A stretch of DNA of 64,000 nt. Source: Bacillus sp. FJAT-27225. GTDB lineage: Bacteria > Bacillota > Bacilli > Bacillales > Cytobacillaceae. The stretch spans positions 327,660 to 391,659 of the forward strand of contig NZ_MAYU01000023.1 in the NCBI RefSeq assembly GCF_001685025.1. The letters run 5' to 3'. Below the pieces are notes generated by a model, which saw nothing but the letters and a program-made list of their open reading frames with translations, was not told where the DNA came from and ran no database searches. A program made the position numbers and the translations under genes. Positions 61,994 to 64,000 of the stretch are shown one piece after another (position 1 is the stretch's first letter; each line of letters opens with the position of its first letter).

Positions 61994-62878
61994 TTATTCT
62001 GTTTCCGAGGCAGCTTTTATAAACTGCTCCAATCCAGCTATTAGGTTCGCATCTATCAATCCATCAGTCCTTAACGTATCAATCGCACTCTCAATTACAT
62101 ATATGCGTGGTACCTTGCCGTTCATAAGTTCCTCTTCGATGAAGTCGAGAAGCTCATATCGCCTTTTTTGGTCGTCCAGATGAACAAGCTGCTTCTTCAT
62201 GGCTAATATGGTTATATGCAGCTTGTCCCTGAAGTCCTGATTGGTGCCGCTTGAAAAAGGGAACAGTTTCTCAAAAAGAGATGAATCGAACAGTTGGTCA
62301 TCCGATGCGGATACTTCCTCAACAATGGTAACGATTCGATTGACACTATATTTGACAATTTCGCGAATCGTTGGGAACGAGCTTTGCGCAAGTGAAATAA
62401 TCTTCAAGTTTTGCTGCAAAATGCCCAAGAACAGCACAGAGCAATCCAGCAAATATTGCTTTTTTTCCTCGCCAAAGATATCGATAAACCGGTGGTAAAT
62501 CCAGCGAAGATTGCGAAGGTAGTTGTCTCGAAGCAGATTTTTTAACTCAGGGTCATTTGATACAATTGCTTCATCATAGAGAGAAAGAAGCTTATTGGTT
62601 CGGTTTGTCTTAAGGTGCAATTCAACCTGTTTGATAAGGACATTAATATCAGAGCGTTTTTGTCCAATCAGTAGTTCATTGAGATCCGACTCGGATTGCT
62701 TGCGTATCGATTTTATAAGTGCGATTAACAATTCATTTTTTGAGGAAAAGTAATTGTAAAAAGTTCCTTTCGAAATGCCGCTCAAATCCAGGATATCCTG
62801 GATCGAGGTCGACTGGAATCCTTTTTCTATAAACAATTTGTGGGCAGTTTTAATAACATGCTGCTTTCGGTCGTTCAT
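61994..62878 (-). CDS. TetR/AcrR-family regulator
   Basis: A 294-residue regulator with an N-terminal HTH (I-K-T-A-H-K-L-F-I-E-K-G-F ... I-L-D-L-S-G-I-S-K-G-T-F-Y-N-Y-F) and an unusually long ligand domain (family usual about 190-210 residues). It is divergent from the multidrug transporter, with a perfect dyad between them, so it probably represses that gene until a drug binds. The general arrangement resembles B. subtilis lmrA-lmrB, though the order differs. Confidence 0.86.
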   Translation of the reverse strand: MNDRKQHVIKTAHKLFIEKGFQSTSIQDILDLSGISKGTFYNYFSSKNELLIALIKSIRKQSESDLNELLIGQKRSDINVLIKQVELHLKTNRTNKLLSLYDEAIVSNDPELKNLLRDNYLRNLRWIYHRFIDIFGEEKKQYLLDCSVLFLGILQQNLKIISLAQSSFPTIREIVKYSVNRIVTIVEEVSASDDQLFDSSLFEKLFPFSSGTNQDFRDKLHITILAMKKQLVHLDDQKRRYELLDFIEEELMNGKVPRIYVIESAIDTLRTDGLIDANLIAGLEQFIKAASETE

Positions 62879-62898
62879 TTCATCACCCTGTCAGTTAC

Positions 62899-62915
62899 TT
62901 GTACTCGGGGTACAA
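62899..62915. promoter_or_regulatory. Candidate TetR operator
   Basis: TTGTAC-TCGGG-GTACAA is a perfect 6-bp inverted repeat with a 5-bp spacer, 21 bp before the TetR start codon. It probably mediates autoregulation and control of the efflux gene. Confidence 0.5.
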
Positions 62916-63061
62916 AAATTAGTCTATACTATTTTATTTGATAATTCAAACCTATAAAATAGGCGGTTTTATGGATTGAATTTTTTGGACTCATGGTATA
63001 TGATAGAGTGCATGTGAAATAAAGGTATAAAAAAGTGGACTGAACGTATACAGGAGGAAAT

Positions 63062-64000
63062 ATGGAACAAAAAGTAACAAGCCATGCACGCCCCCCATAC
63101 GGCATACTAGCCGTTTTGATGATTGGGGCGTTTATTGCATTTCTAAATAATACATTATTAAATATTGCACTTCCGTCCATAATGGCGGATTTAAAAATAG
63201 AGGCAGCAACTGTTCAATGGCTGACAACTGGCTTTATGCTTGTAAACGGTATATTGATTCCGACAACGGCATTCTTGATTCAAAAATACTCGGTTAGACA
63301 GCTTTTTCTAGCTGCTCTAGGAATTTTTACTATTGGTACATTAATCGCAGGGACAGCCCATGACTTCCCTGTATTGCTCTCAGGACGTATGTTACAGGCA
63401 TCAGGTTCAGCTATCTTGATGCCGCTTTTGATGAATGTTATGCTTGTCAGCTTTCCAATAGAAAAAAGAGGAACAGCAATGGGTGTATTCGGCCTGATAC
63501 TAATGTTCGCTCCGGCCATTGGGCCGACATTGTCTGGCTGGATTATTGAACATTATGATTGGAGAATGCTGTTCCATTTCATCACGCCAATCGCCGCTGC
63601 CATTCTCATAATTGGATTCTTCCTTCTAAAGGATAAGAAAGAAAAAACAAACGACCGATTGGATTTTGTATCCCTTTTACAATCAAGTATTGGTTTTGGC
63701 GGAATTTTATACGGGTTTAGTTCGGCAGGGAATAAGGGCTGGGACAGTCCGTATGTATATGGTGCGATACTAATTGGGACAGTTTCCTTGTTAATCTTCA
63801 TTTTGCGCCAGTTAAGGCAGGGCAATCCGATGCTGAATTTCCGTGTTTATCAGTTTCCGGCTTTCGCCCTTGCTTCCGTCATATCAATGACAGTAAATAT
63901 GGCACTTTTTTCAGGAATGATATTATTACCCATTTATACTCAGAACCTTCGTGGCATCACGCCGATGGATGCAGGATTGTTAATGTTGCCTGGTGCTTTA
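63062..64000 (+). CDS. MFS multidrug transporter, DHA2 family (3' truncated)
   Basis: The frame is open from ATG 63062 (after GGAGGAAAT) to the last base, 313 codons. The protein has the DHA2 (14-helix) pattern: L-N-N-T-L-L-N-I-A-L-P-S-I-M-A-D-L in helix 1, Q-W-L-T-T-G-F-M-L, and motif C-like G-L-I-L-M-F-A-P-A-I-G-P-T-L-S-G-W in helix 5. Relatives include LmrB/EmrB/QacA-type pumps that export drugs with the proton gradient. The divergent TetR gene supports a drug-resistance role. The end of the gene is outside the window. Confidence 0.88.
   Translation, partial: MEQKVTSHARPPYGILAVLMIGAFIAFLNNTLLNIALPSIMADLKIEAATVQWLTTGFMLVNGILIPTTAFLIQKYSVRQLFLAALGIFTIGTLIAGTAHDFPVLLSGRMLQASGSAILMPLLMNVMLVSFPIEKRGTAMGVFGLILMFAPAIGPTLSGWIIEHYDWRMLFHFITPIAAAILIIGFFLLKDKKEKTNDRLDFVSLLQSSIGFGGILYGFSSAGNKGWDSPYVYGAILIGTVSLLIFILRQLRQGNPMLNFRVYQFPAFALASVISMTVNMALFSGMILLPIYTQNLRGITPMDAGLLMLPGAL

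Overview
The window looks like a chromosomal segment of an endospore-forming Bacillaceae species. It carries spore genes (yunB and a gerA-type operon), B. subtilis-like gene families (ywbE, yxjF-like, scoAB-like, mhq-like), AAGGAGG-type ribosome binding sites, frequent TTG/GTG starts, a T-box, cre-like and CodY-like boxes, and intergenic repeats of a kind I recall from Bacillus relatives. No rRNA, tRNA, CRISPR array, phage or complete insertion sequence was seen.

Layout. 1-1.5 kb: end of a WxL surface protein and its WxL-interacting partner. 1.5-9 kb: HTH protein and VWA protein (divergent), aldo/keto reductase, DoxX-like protein, PAP2 phosphatase, ABC exporter and MATE pump, with copies of an intergenic repeat. 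9-23.7 kb: a catabolic island for uronic-acid-containing sugars. It has a GPH-family symporter, two cytoplasmic GH3 glycosidase paralogues, a GntR/FadR regulator, kdgA, kdgK, uxaC, uxuA, uxuB, a HAD phosphatase and an AraC regulator. Three copies of one palindromic operator tie it together. 24-28.3 kb: ywbE and a small basic protein, an ECF S-component with a TudS-like desulfidase, and an ABC-2 exporter. 28.4-43 kb, minus strand: glpD, then the branched-chain amino acid genes ilvE-ilvD-[T-box]-ilvB-ilvN-ilvC-leuA-leuB-leuC-leuD-threonine dehydratase. 43.2-50 kb: a sigma-54-controlled ketone-body module with a CoA-transferase, thiolase, GntP-type permease, 3-hydroxybutyrate dehydrogenase and an enhancer-binding activator. 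50-64 kb: yunB, an old-yellow-enzyme oxidoreductase, DUF1259 protein, ring-cleaving dioxygenase with an MhqR-like operator, VanRS-like two-component system with a D,D-carboxypeptidase, proline dehydrogenase, a gerA-type germinant receptor operon, and a TetR/MFS drug-efflux pair cut by the window end.

How the genes work together. In the uronate island a small glycoside is probably imported by the symporter and cleaved inside the cell by the GH3 enzymes. The uronate then passes UxaC, UxuB, UxuA, KdgK and KdgA to pyruvate and glyceraldehyde-3-phosphate. In the ketone-body module, 3-hydroxybutyrate is imported, oxidised to acetoacetate, activated with CoA and split to acetyl-CoA. Both of its operons have textbook -24/-12 promoters. 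Upstream of each lies a dyad with a cre-like site at its centre, which suggests activation by the local sigma-54 activator and repression by CcpA.

Most striking points: the GH3 pair in a uronate island with no classical glucuronidase, the matching dyad/cre architecture at the two sigma-54 promoters, one repeat nested inside another between uxuA and uxuB, repeats that supply or abut stop codons, and the ECF-S/TudS pair.
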